Part shown: positions 11,695 to 22,575 of the stretch, piece by piece
Numbering within the stretch: position 1 is the stretch's first letter
Layout: every line of letters begins with the position of its first letter
Origin: Steinernema hermaphroditum
Lineage: Eukaryota > Nematoda > Chromadorea > Rhabditida > Steinernematidae
Direction of reading: 5' to 3'
Length of the DNA stretch: 64,000 nt
NCBI GenBank assembly: GCA_030435675.1
Contig: CM059623.1
Coordinates: forward strand, 8,520,012 to 8,584,011
The notes under the pieces: generated by a model
The model's input: only the letters and a program-made list of their open reading frames with translations
Databases searched by the model: none
Told to the model about the DNA's origin: nothing
Made by a program: the position numbers and the translations under genes

Positions 11695-12097
11695 TACTAG
11701 AAGTAGATGGCCAAAATCCTGTATGCAGGATGCCCTGAAGACGCCGGTTTGCTTGAAGCCATTTATGTTCAAAAGGTGAAATACATTATGAACAATCCAT
11801 TGCATTTACAAAGGAACTGTCAGCAGAAGCATCGAACGAAGCGAACAGCGGTGCATTGTGGGACATTCCATCTGATGGTGACGAAGGGACATCGTTTGGA
11901 CAAGGGCTGCCTCAACCTTTTGCTAGAGCTAGAGAATCCGGTTGCGTTGAAATTGTTTGACTAACTTCCAATTAGTCAATCCAAAACGTCGATAATTTGA
12001 TCAAGTTGATGCAACCGCCACATAAAATCTCAACACCCATGTCCAAATGAAAGTAAACACTCTTTCAGGTTCACTCCAACAGATCCATAAAAAAAGA

Positions 12098-14388
12098 CTA
12101 GGGGATGTACACGTAGGCGTCGTCCCCCTCGGCCCTCCTGATGAACTCCCTCTCGATCAGCTTCTCAGTGGCCTGCTTGAAGAGAGAAGTGTCAGGCTCT
12201 AAGATCCTCCTGGTGCGGTCGACAACCTCGGCGAGAAGCTCTCCGTGAGCGACGCGACCTCTCGACTTCGCGATTTTGACGATCGCCGCCTCGACCAAGA
12301 GGAGACGATCCGCTTCTTGGGTCCTCTTCCCTCCTCGGGAGGCGCTCCTCGGGAGAACGCCCTTCCACTTTTTCCAGAGATCGATTCTGTCGTCTTCGGA
12401 GCTGAAGCCTTCGTTCAGAGAAATTGTGGTGTCTTCGGTGATCGATTCTTCAGAGGATTTCAGCAGGCCGGACTGCACGAGGGAGTCGAGGACGGCCTTC
12501 GTGGCGAAGCGCATAAGCCGAGTAGGTCGTTCTCTCGTTGAACCTCAGAAGAAGGGCCATTTGAGAAGCGGAGACGACGAAGATGAACTTCCTCGAGAAG
12601 CAGGAGCCCGTCACTTCTGCGTAGGACGAATTTGGGATCCAAACGAACTTTCGTTGCCTGTACCGATTACGGTACATCTTCTCGAAGGCATTCTGATGGA
12701 CTGCAAGGAAAGGAGCGAGTGTGGAAGGGCGCTCGGGTTGGAGGTCCCAGGCAGCCTTCAGAACGAGGAAGGAGAAGTCGCATTGGGCGTCTTTATGACT
12801 CTAAAGTGGTAGCGTGGCGCAGCAAATCCGACGGCTCGTTACCTCTTGGAAGGTGCTGGTCAGCTGACGGCTCGATTCCACGTCGGATGTCAAGACATGG
12901 AGAGTTCTGGTCAGCGGAAGACCGAGGACAGTCGTAAAGGCCTCGTTGAATCGCTTCTCCTTCTCGATGTCCACCGAGAGTCCCTCGATGAGTCGTCTTC
13001 TCATCATCTGCGAGTGCAGCCCTACGAACGCCTCCTTGTCAGCGAGGTACTTGAGAAACTCGAGCGCCCCTGACAGCTCCTCCTCCGCGGCGCCTTCTCC
13101 CCTCAATCGGCGAATCTCGCGAGCAGTTCGACGGTAGCGTTCTTTCCGAGGACTTCCTCGAAGGCTCGTTCGAAGACGTCCACCATCTCGGCCGCGGAGT
13201 CGAACACTTCTGCCAGAAGATTACGGTACTCATCGGCTTTCCCCATCGCGGTCGTGATGAAGAGGCGAGGGTCAGTCTGCTCCTCGACTTTCAAAGCAGC
13301 GATCGCTCTTCTTACCTCGATGGTCACGATCTCGGAGAAGATCTCCCTGACCTCCTTGGCTCCCTGGGTCTTGGAAGACAACTTGTAGATCAGCTTCGCC
13401 ACTTCTCGACGATTCGTCGCCATCGATCCTCTGAATTCCGAAGCCATCGCCTCACTCCTCTCCTCGAGGAACATCGTTGCTATCGCCTTCTGGAGCGCTC
13501 CCCTCCATCGATGATTCAAGTAGTGCCTCGATCTTTGCGTCTCCTCTTCCATGATGAGCTCCACCTTGCGGAGGTACCGTACTAAGTCCTCCTCTCTCTC
13601 CAGATCGGCCTTCGTCTTCTCGAAGCAGGCGGCGACGTCCTCCACCAGCCGCCTCCCGAAGCTCTCGACGCTCCTCTGCAGGCGAAGCACCATCCCCTGG
13701 ATGACGGCGTCGGCATTCGGATTGGGGTACGATATGCTCTTCCTACCGTAATCGATGGCGAATACAGTAAGCGCGTCGGCGAATTCCTTCACGAGTACCA
13801 TATCGAGGCCCTCCTTCCCCTCCCGGTCGTCCCTGATCAACTTCAGGGCGGCATCGACCTTCTGGAAGGCGACCTTTTCGAAGACGACGTCTTGCAGAGA
13901 GAGCATGATGAGCTGAAACAACTCCCCAAGGGCGGTTACGGTATCGGGACGCACCGTGTGGATTCCGTAGAAGCGCTCCTTCTCGCTGCGCCTTTTCCTC
14001 TTCCGGGGGACTTCGAGAGGGCCCTCATTCAGCCGTCTTCGGAACTCCTCGCCGTCCTCGAGGTCGAAGAGGAGGACGCGGTCCAGGTCTCGGAGGATCC
14101 CGCAGATTTTCCCACAGGCCGCGTTGTCTTCCACATCCTCTTCTTCGAGGATCTCGCCCACCTTTCCCCTCAGGACCCCCTCGAGGTGGTCTTTGAAGAG
14201 GCGATAGAATGCTTTGGCGCTCTCGACTCTTCGCGTGTTGTCCGAAACACAGTCGAGCTCGTTGATCGTCTTGCGGATCCCCAGAGCCTCCGGGAGGGGA
14301 GGCTGCTCCCGGCGAAGAGGAGTTCCAGGTGCCGCCAAAAAGATTCCCACAAAGGCCCAATGGATGGGGAAACGTCTTCCGGGTCCAT
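12098..14388 (-). pseudogene. divergent cullin-like gene with broken reading frame
   Basis: Similarity to cullins, the ubiquitin-ligase scaffolds, runs over the whole locus. It shows a helical-repeat N-half (KAFYRLFKDHLEGVL), the stretch ELLARFAD then RGEGAAEEEL and FLKYLADKEAF (cullins: FARYCDxLLR and FKYIxDKDVF), RKFVWIPN, and a C-terminal winged helix. That ends VEAAIVKIAKSRGRV with the Lys that is normally neddylated, then LIEREFIRRAEGDDAYVYIP. One 42-nt intron is clear (12790-12831 area). The frame changes near 13105 and near 12520 inside conserved blocks without a believable intron, so the copy looks damaged unless the sequence has errors. An early frame change is explained by an intron after MDPED. 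The ATG at 14388 follows a TTTCAG acceptor by four bases. Confidence 0.6.
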
Positions 14389-14720
14389 CCGCCTGAAAGT
14401 GACCAAGAAGTGGAGGAGAGGCAGGCGCGCGAAGAAGAAGAGGAGGGAAAACCGATCGATTGATTGGTTAGGTAAGCACGGGAAGACGACGCTTTCAGGA
14501 TAAGGGTACAAGGAAGTGACCTTTCTCTTTACGCACGTTTGTCCATCCCTGACCTTCACACTGTCTGGATCCCGAAGATTCGACTGCTCTCCTAGGAGAT
14601 ATGCAAGGAACGCCTAAAGTCATTCTCCAGTCTTTTGGACTTGGTGTTGGATAAAGATACATTTTCTAAGCCTAAACCGAGAGACGAGAACGACTGAGGT
14701 GTTCCTTTTCGTTTTCTATA

Positions 14721-15780
14721 GAGGGTGCGCCAAAAGTTCTGCAAGTTTCAAATAGCCTGAGAATCCAGTAAAATTCAAAGCAAATTGAGCGAAATTTGAT
14801 ACGAACAATCAAAACAGCCTAAAAAATTAGAATATGACAAGAAATACCCGAAATGACCACACTGAGTGCTGCCTCGAAAAGCTTCTAGAAGACGATGGTC
14901 GCACGAGTCTTTTGGTTCAATTCCTTCATCCACTGCTTTTCGAATAGCGCACTTCAGTAATTAAAGTTGGCACGTTTTGTAGAGTTAACCTTGCTCTGTA
15001 AGATGCTAATAATCAATCGGTTTCAAATCTGGAGAATTTGACGGCCAAAATGATTTGTCCCAAAGCTGCGGACAGATCTCGCGGCAGACACCCATTGTTC
15101 ATTTAGATACATGGGACCGCGCCCAGTCCTGTTGGAGAACCAATTTTCTATCCAGGAAGTATACTGTCGTAAAACGGATTACGTCGTACCCCAGGATCTC
15201 ATTCTGCTACACTTCCGAGTTTATTTTAGCACCTGAATTGGGTAAAAATCGGTTTCGCATTGACTTTTCTTCATGAACCGAGTTGTTCCCCGATCCGCGG
15301 TTTGCGACCAGCCATCATGCGTTGATAAATCTTGAGGCGGTTCGCCTTTGATTTCTGACTCAAAAAGTCAGCGATGACATTTTCGTAAGGTTTAAGCTTC
15401 ACTTCTTCCTTCACAATCATTTTGGCGTTTCTTTCGCTAATTCTAAGATTTTTGGCGACCCTCCTTTAAAGGCTGATCCTTATTTAGGCGAAAACAGCCT
15501 CAGATCTTTTTGAATCGCGCTTATTTATTTGTTCATGTATGCAAAACAGGGTCTTGCGCTTCTGCGCCGTTTTTCAGCTCTCTCTGAGTCCTTAAAACGT
15601 TTTACCACATTCTAGATGCCTTGCTTCATAAGTTTCAGCAGTGAGTAACCTGGGATAGCTGCTTAATAGGACGAATAGCACTGAAAGTTACATATAAAAC
15701 ATGAGAATTGCGGATAGAAGTAAACCTCGCCAAAAAATTAGCATTTAGAAAAAAACTTGCAGAACTTTTGGCGCACCCTG
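14721..15780 (-). mobile_element. decayed Tc1/mariner-type DNA transposon with intact terminal repeats
   Basis: The ends are inverted repeats of about 28 bp (AGGGTGCGCCAAAAG at the left, its complement at the right), and each end is flanked by TA, the mariner target site. The 1060-bp interior carries transposase remains on the minus strand: LQQDWARSHVSK near 15130, the region of the second catalytic Asp, and FWPSNSPDLKPIDY near 15040, the hallmark before the third catalytic residue. Stops and frame changes break the frame, so it is not autonomous. It lies between the cullin and the third TPK gene. Confidence 0.88.
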
Positions 15781-15982
15781 TAGATCTATTATGTGTCCTT
15801 CGATACAAAATTACTCAAGTGTTGGACGAGGTATGGTCATTCATGGGACGTCCCCTGATCTTCGGCGCGAGTGATGCTTCTACCTTTACAAGCAAAGACA
15901 AATAAGCCATAAAATAAACCCATAAAATATAAATAGATGATGAATGATTCGAGCGGAAACGTTCCGTTCAGCGTTGCGACGT

Positions 15983-16918
15983 TCAGAGTCCGGGCTTAAG
16001 CTGCTTCTTGAGGCCGACGGTGAAAACGAGCGCGCCATCGGTGTGCATCTTGAGCTGGTCGGACTCCACTTCGTTCGACGTCGATATCTTCTTGCCGAAG
16101 CCCATCTCCTCGTTTTCTGCAACGCCCCTTTAGTCGAGCCTACCGTACCCCACCCACCGAGATTCCACTTGAAGCCGGTCGTCGTGACCATTGTCTTCTT
16201 CTGCTCCAGCGGCGCGAATCCACAGGTGCCGGTCAACATGGTGCGGTCGAGGTCGAGGGTCCATTCGCCCTCCGGGAGTACCATGATGAGGTCGTGGCCG
16301 TGGAGGGTCATCGTGGGCACCGGAAGCATCAGGTTAGCGCGCATCAGGGCGTCTAGGTGGCCGAGGACGCGGTCGAAGCGGCCTTCGAAGCCGCCGAGAA
16401 TGACGACGAAGTCGATTTCGTCGAGGTCTTCGCGGCCGAGCACCTTCAGGGTGGTCAAGAGGTCGGTCTCCATCTCGTCGTAGGTGTCCTGGAGGCGCGT
16501 CTCCTTGCCCTCGAAGAACTTTAGCGTCTCCATCTCCATCCGGTCGAGCTTCCCTGTGATCATTGTGGGCGGCTGCAGGTCGTCCTTGAAGTGGAAGAGA
16601 CGGTCGGCGCCCTTGTCGATGCAGAAGCGGAGGGGCGCATCGTTCCACAGACGCTTCCACAGCTCCGACATCTTCTCCTCCTTGAGAGTCTCCTGGTCAG
16701 CGAAGACGACCGCCGTTTTCGCTGAAAGTCGCCTAGAGGGGCTGCGGGAGGGGGCCTACTTGGGTCCTTGAGGAAGTGGGTGAGGTCGACGGTCTTCGTC
16801 TCCACACGGTAGAACATGGTGTTCCTGCAACGAGGGGCGTTCAGCGCCTTCTTAGGACGGCTCACCGGGCTCCCATGGCGAGCGAGAGAAGGGCGACGGC
16901 GACGATAAGACGAAACAT
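15983..16918 (-). CDS. secreted thiamine pyrophosphokinase-like protein with altered active site
   Basis: Four exons (16866-16918, 16760-16824, 16158-16721, 15983-16116) give 271 residues. Unlike the other two copies it begins with a signal peptide (MFRLIVAVALLSLAMGA). The TPK fold is recognisable: LWNDAPLRFC, ILGGFEGRFDRVLGHLD, TGTCGFAPLEQ, TGFKWNL and ISTSNEVES. The catalytic positions differ. DGGANR is DKGADR, the GDxDS loop is GKLDR (residues 96-100) and DQNETD is DEMETD (121-126). Loss of the metal-binding Asp and Ser argues against pyrophosphokinase activity. The central exon is unsplit where copies 1 and 2 have introns, suggesting intron loss or an older divergence. It may bind thiamine or a nucleotide outside the cell, which is speculation. 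An intron carries TACGGTAG. Confidence 0.85.
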
Positions 16919-18571
16919 GACGATCCTATCGAGTGATCGGGAGGAGAAGAAGGCTCCCTTAAGTACGCTCGGATTGTTTATCCCCAAGACATCTGAAACT
17001 TCGGAGGTCGAGGGGTAAACAAGCGTAAGAACAAAGGCTGCCTCCACACGGACTGCGTTCTGCGGAGCCGAAGACTTTGGCCTCCAGAGTGTTTTCGTGG
17101 TTCCAACTTCTTCTCGGCGACGAAAAGAGGCGTTGTTGATAAGCACTTGGCGACGAAGGGGACGAGGCCAGAATAGACCAGAGAACGGTGTTGGCACGTG
17201 GGGAGCCTTCGGTAGGTGAGGAACCGAGCGTCTTTCTCTGGCGAAGACTCTACGCCTCCAAGAGGTGTCCTGCACCTCTCAGGGTATGCATAGACCAGGC
17301 AAGCCTGGCAAGCCTACACCCGAAGTATCGTCTTTAGGCAAGTTCATGTCAAACGACTTGATCCTCGCAGCGAGCACTCTAGCTGCCCTCTGTCTAGGCC
17401 ACGTTTTCTGCACGTGAAATGTGTCCTGATTCATCGCCATTTCACAACAGGACCAGAGGCTGTTGGTTAGGCAAAAACATAAACACGAACACATCGAAGA
17501 AGTCGAACATTACATCCCGAGGTCGCCGCGGGGTAAACAAGAGAACGAGCTCTGCAAAGACGGCGCCAAAAGTGTTCCAAAGACAAAGTAAAAGAAAAAG
17601 ACCTTTAGAGAACGGACGGTGTTCATTGGACTGGAAAGTCTTGTTTGGGACGATCTCTTGGGTTATCTTTAGCCTCTCTGTATTCTTCGTCCTAGAGATG
17701 TCAAACGAAGAACTCGTTCCGAAGACACAAATAGGTCGCCGCTGGAATAGAACGGGACTGCTAGGAGCCACGGAAATAGGCTTCGATACGAGTCGTCCGT
17801 CGGATTTAGGTAGAATTGTTGAAGAGAGTACGGTACAGCAATATCGGCTAGAAGATCCCAGCTTTTTGATGCCGGTTTTGCTGCGGAAAAGGAGGCCAAA
17901 ATTAGGCCATCGTACTAAGGATGCAAAACCTTCGCTTCATTTGACCCAAAACCATCTTCGAATGTCTTTCACCGCCATCCCCATTTCGGAAACTTTGTGT
18001 ACAAGATGATCTATCTCTGAAAGTCACTTCTTCAGCTCAGCTCATGGCCATTGCAGCTGACAAATGCAGTTCTCGGTTATTTATAGTTTTATGGCTTTTC
18101 TGTTGAACGTGAACGAAAACAAACGAAGACCAGGGCCTCTGGAACCTGTTCCCTAAAATAGAGTGAAACGGACGATGAAAACAACGACAAATCACGACGA
18201 CCTTTCTGTTCTGGAAAGCTGTGTCACAAAGCTCTCTCGAGGCCTCGAGGTTCTCACAAATGAAGATCCCCTGGCGATACTTAGCGAATTTGAACCAAAG
18301 CACGAAGTGAAGATCGAGTAGAAACATCACGATACCAACACTTGTTTGCCCCTTCTCCGCAACATCAGAACTTTTTCATTCAAGAGTCGAGTCAGGATTG
18401 CCCCCACGTGTCCACAAAAAGCGATTCTGCATCCGAATCTGTGTCTCTCGTGTGTTTTGGTTGTTTACTTCGTGTGGTTTTGCGTCGCCTCTTCGCTGGA
18501 CGGCTGGCTGGTCTTTGATAAGGACAGATTATAAGCAGCCACGTTCGCTCTTTTTCGCCTTGTTTACCGCG
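16919..18571. other. no supported gene; intergenic between TPK-like and P450 genes
   Basis: A 197-codon ATG-initiated frame on the plus strand at 17419-18009 and shorter frames were examined. None has a family motif or splice structure I trust. The stretch probably holds divergent promoters for the TPK-like gene (-) and the P450 (+). Confidence 0.35.
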
Positions 18572-20383
18572 ATGATCGGACTCGTCTCCCTTTTCCTCGG
18601 CTTCTCCTTCCTCTGCCTCTGGCTCTACTTCCAGAGGAGCCGGAACCTCCCACCGGGGCCCCTTCCCTTTCCCGTCTTCGGGAACCTCCCTCACTTCGGG
18701 ATCGGCGTCCTCCGGGGGAAAACGGTCGTCCAGGTGATGCGCGACTGGAAGGCACGCTTCGGGCCCGCGATGACCGTGTGGCTTGGCCCGATCCCAGCCG
18801 TCTTTGTCACTGACTTCGACCTCGCCGTCGACCTCTTCGTGCGCCAGGGCGACGCCTTTGTCGACCGTCTGAAGCCGCCTGTTTTCGCCGCCACCCGCAA
18901 AGGCCTTGGCATCGTGATGTCGGAGGGGGACCTCTGGGTGGAGCAGCGCAGGTTCGCCCTCCACACACTGCGGAACTTCGGTCTCGGGAAGAATCTGATG
19001 CAGGAGAAGATCCTGGCTGAGTTCCACAAGCAGATGGCGCCCGTGGAGAGAGCGCTCGACGCCGCGGGAGGCGAGGCGAAGGTGGACCCGAAGCGGACGT
19101 TCAGCCTGCTCATCGGATCCATCATCAACAGTCTTCTCGTCGGAGTCACCTTCGATGAGGTGCGTTTACGATCTGGCAGGACCTCGGAAGACAAAAATTG
19201 GCTCCACTTACGGGAAAAAGGGACAAAAAGTGTCCCCGGTTCCCGACAAAATGCTGCTTTCAGAACAACTGCCAGGATTTCCTGGTGCTGAAGGCGAAGA
19301 TGGACTCTCTGGGGAACAACCTCCGCCTCACGGACTTCTTCTTCGGCCGCATCCCCCTGATCAGCAAACAGTATGACAAGAGCGTCGACGTGCAGATGGA
19401 GGTTATCGACCACCTGAAAGGAATCTTCCAAAAAAGGCACTTCGCCCCCTTCTGCAGTCCTAACGTGGCTTTCCAGAAAGCGTCAGATCAAGTCCGGAGA
19501 GTACAGTCTTGAGAACGGCCCCCAGGACTTCATCGACGCCTACATCCTCGAGATGGAGAGACGCACTTCGAATGACATGGGCTACTTCAGGTACTCCCTC
19601 AGGGGCTCCGAGACTAGTCGGGTCTTGCAGCGAAGAGCAGCTCTACGCGAGTCTTCTGGATATGTGGGCGGCGGGCCAGGAGACGATGATCGCCACGCTG
19701 ATGTGGGGCACCATCATGCTCGTCAATCACCCCGAAGCCCAGGAGCGGATGCGGGAGGAGATCGTCGGAGTCGTCGGGAGCGAGCGGGACGTCGAGGAGA
19801 GCGACCGCCGAAGTCTACCGTATACCCTGGCAACCATCAACGTGGGTGGGCTCTGGGTTGGAGCAATGATCGGATTTGCAGGAGATCCAAAGGATTGCCT
19901 CCATCATCAACTTCAACTTCTTCGTGAAGTCGACGAGAGAGACTTCTTGCGGGGAGTACACTCTCCCGAGTGGTACGGTAGCGGCGATCATCATGTCGGT
20001 CATCTTCCAGGACGACGTAAACTTCATAAATCCCCTTGAGGTGGGGTCTCCTTGCGGGAGTCCCTGAAATGGAGCTTTTCAGTTCAAGCCGAGCAGGTTC
20101 CTGGAGGGAGAGAAGGGGAAGCAGCAGATGCAGAAGATGATCCCATTCGGCCTCGGAAAGCGCGCATGCATGGGAGAGGGTCTCGCCAGGGCGGAGCTCT
20201 TCTTGGTGAGCACTGGCCGCGTCCAAGAGTCTAATTTGATTGAAGATCATGACCAACCTCATCAAGAACTACAGGATCACTTCGACGGCTCCCGACAAGA
20301 GAGTGCCGGAGGCACCGGTAAAGCTCCTCAGCATCTTCCGGAGACCGCAGGCCTTCGAGTGTCTTTTCCAGAAGGTCAACTGA
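18572..20383 (+). CDS. cytochrome P450, microsomal CYP2-clan type
   Basis: Seven exons give 501 residues, a normal P450 length: 18572-19159, 19264-19436, 19477-19590, 19631-19841, 19882-20040, 20083-20205 and 20246-20383. The N-terminus is a membrane anchor (LVSLFLGFSFLCLWLYF) followed by the proline hinge NLPPGPLPFPVFGNL. The I helix has AAGQETM, the K helix EIQR (ExxR), and the haem loop PFGLGKRACMGEGLARAE with the Cys ligand. The enzyme would be a haem monooxygenase of the endoplasmic reticulum. The layout resembles the nematode CYP33/CYP35 expansions that act on xenobiotics and lipids; the substrate cannot be told. The second intron (19437-19476) starts with GC rather than GT but is exactly 40 nt, like four of its five other introns. 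The first is 104 nt. Confidence 0.93.
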
Positions 20384-20704
20384 CTGGAGCATTTGGAAGG
20401 GACTCAGTATATCTATCCTCAAAGATGTATATAAATTGTGTAAATAATGAACACTGGGATGAGATAACCGGGGATGGAGGGGGGAACAAATACACCCACG
20501 CACTCTCTTGTGTATCTAACAAGGGAACCTTCCGAAGTGTCCTGCTCGGATCGAGCTGGAAATTAACACACATATAGGCCTCCATTACTGAATGTCAACC
20601 CCAAAAGGGCACCTGCTTATACGCATACCAGGTCATGTAAACACCTTTCGCAAATTTTGGTCGAACGATTATAATCAACTTTGCCCAAAAATGAACAAAC
20701 GGTA

Positions 20705-20776
20705 TGTGTGGCTGATCAGGTAAGCAGCTTGGTTGACGTTTTTGGGATCCGGGTTCGAATCCGCTTCGGACCCACA
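20705..20776 (+). other. tRNA-like segment in left arm of inverted repeat
   Basis: The segment has an A-box-like TGGCTGATCAGG and a perfect B box (GGTTCGAATCC), spaced as in a tRNA gene, and starts and ends with sequences that could pair as an acceptor stem. The T stem next to the B box pairs poorly, so a working tRNA is unlikely. It is better read as a tRNA-derived internal promoter carried by the element. Confidence 0.5.
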
Positions 20777-21478
20777 TTTTTTCTTTTCGCTTCTCCAACA
20801 TATTTAAGCTTGATTTTTTCTTCGTGGTCAATCCTATCCGAACTTCAGTTATGAATGCTAGCAATGTTTTGCGCCTCCTAACGGGAGTACGGTCAAACGT
20901 GTAACGCTAAGATCGAGGCCAGACTAGGGGCAAACGGTAGGCCTAGGTGAGTATATAAACTGTGCAAAAAAAATCAGCTGCCCATACGTCAAAAAAGTCC
21001 TTCAAATAAGATGCGCTATTCTTTCTCACGCACGCATCATCGTTTCTCACCGGTGATTCCTAATTGACCCAGTGTGTACTTGAGCTCGCAACTTTGTTTT
21101 GGTTGGAAAGTATTCATGCATACTAACTAAAGTAACCGTCCGATAAATCACGATCCAACTATCAGACAGATCTTAAGTATATACTTTGGCGCTTGGGAAT
21201 CACCAGTGAGAAACGGATATCTACTTGCTTGGAACAGATACCGCATCTTTTTGGACGGGCATAGAGCGCATATGAACAGCTAAGTTTTTGCTCAGTTTAC
21301 ATACTCACCGAGGCCTACCGTTTGCCCCTAGTCTGGCCTCGATCTTAGCGTTATACGTTTGACCGTACTCTCGTAAGGAGGCGCAAAACATTGCTAGCAT
21401 TCATAACTGAAGTTCGGATAGGATTGAGCACGAAGAAAAAATCAAGCTTAAATATGTTGGAGAAGCGAAAAGAAAAAA

Positions 21479-21550
21479 TGTGGGTCCGAAGCGGAGTCGA
21501 ACCCGGATCCCAAAAACATCAACCAAGCTGCTTACCAGATCAGCCACACA
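21479..21550 (-). other. tRNA-like segment in right arm of inverted repeat
   Basis: The inverted copy of the segment at 20705-20776 differs at a few bases, including one in the B box (GGTTCGACTCC). It faces the copy in the left arm, so transcripts from the two internal promoters would converge within the element. Confidence 0.5.
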
Positions 21551-22076
21551 TACCGTTAGTTCACTTTTGGGCAAAGTTGATTATAATCGTTCGACCAAAA
21601 TTTGCGAAGGGTGTTTACATGACCGTATAAGCAGGTGCCCTTTTGGGGTTGACATTCAGTAATGGAGGCCTATCTGTGTGTCAATTTCCAGCTCGATCCG
21701 AGCAGGACACTTCGGAAGGTTCCCTTGTAAGTACAGCAGTATTGGATAAGAGATTCTCATGTGTGTGCAAGAATAATCTTCATCACAGATTCTCCATGTT
21801 GCGGGCCAAAACGGTCAAACTGGGGTGACGACACTGCTCAAATACACCAATGTCAGCGTTTATACGTTGCTATCTCTGAACCTTTGAGAGGGCGTGGCTG
21901 GGTCCGCTTTCAGTAAGGAGGTGGAGGCGTGTTTGTGCATAAATAAAGACATCAAGAAGTCCCACAAGTAATTTTGAAGACGCTAAGGGCAGTACTTTAT
22001 CGAGGTCTTCAAAAGTGAGCGTCCAGGCTGACCATGGTGGAGTTCCTAGGGAACGTCTCTCACTTCGAAACATCTA

Positions 22077-22500
22077 CAGGGTGTCAAGAAAATACTGTCA
22101 CGCAAAAAAATTGAATTTTTTGGTTTTTCAGGGCTCCTATTGTTTTATCCGTGTTTGTCGTGTCATTCTGCTTTATTACTGCTATTCACGCTGTTATTCT
22201 CTGCTATTCCGTTCAGAAAAAATGGTGTCAATTGAGGACCGTTCCGCCATTGTCGCCCACCACAAGCGGTGAATGCCAATTCCGGTGATCGCAAAGACGC
22301 TGAAACTTCGCCACCGCAATGGAAGACCGTCGAACATCACGTCGACCAAAGTACGATTCAAAGAGGAACATGAAGGAGATCGGTCACTGAACAGCTGCTG
22401 TAAAGTACACTTTTTATCGCCAAAAAACCGTTTCGCTGTCGATCTCCCGAAGACCGCTGAGTCATTCAGAGACGTTTCCGGGGTTTTCCATCGGTGAGTC
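22077..22500 (+). mobile_element. 5' fragment of a second mariner/Tc1-type element
   Basis: After a TA, the end-like sequence CAGGGTGTCAAGAAAAT begins at 22077. At 22221 a transposase-like start follows: MVSIEDRSAIVAHHKR, a stop, then MPIPVIAKTLKLRHRNGRP. This reads as the helix-turn-helix DNA-binding N-terminus of a Tc1/mariner transposase, broken by a TGA. No right end is visible before the Ly6-type gene starts 76 bases later, so the 3' part is deleted. The fragment now forms the upstream region of that gene. Confidence 0.6.
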
Positions 22501-22575
22501 ACTTCCTAAACCCCAAACAAACACGCCTCCACCTCCCTACTTAAAACCACGTCTCCTCAGATCGCTCCTGTCCCC

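Larger units (their letters stand above)
20519..21728. repeat. 1.2 kb inverted-repeat (foldback) element
   Basis: Two arms of roughly 0.5 kb are near-identical inverted copies. The left arm begins ACAAGGGAACCTTCCG at 20519 and the right arm ends with its complement at 21728. Similarity continues inwards past the GTGAGTATATAAAC block, and more weakly to CGTTTCTC-CGGTGATTCC, leaving about 150 bp of unpaired centre. No transposase frame was found. The 80-codon frame that appears in both arms is an artefact of the tRNA-like part. It is probably a non-autonomous DNA element with long terminal repeats; no convincing target-site duplication was seen. It sits 136 bp after the P450 stop codon. Confidence 0.8.

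Noticed and set aside
14170..14388. A frameshift at the very start of the cullin
   Set aside because: An intron from GAC|GTTTCC to GGAGCAG (about 71 nt) links MDPED to the downstream frame without any indel.
17419..18009. A 197-codon ATG frame with one hydrophobic stretch
   Set aside because: No family motif, no acceptor near the ATG, no spliced neighbours, and base use like the surrounding intergenic DNA.
20595..20864. An 89-codon minus-strand frame, mirrored by a 79-codon plus-strand frame at 21391
   Set aside because: Both are the inverted-repeat arms read across the tRNA-like segment (the RSGFEPGS peptide is a usual artefact of tRNA sequence); no protein family.
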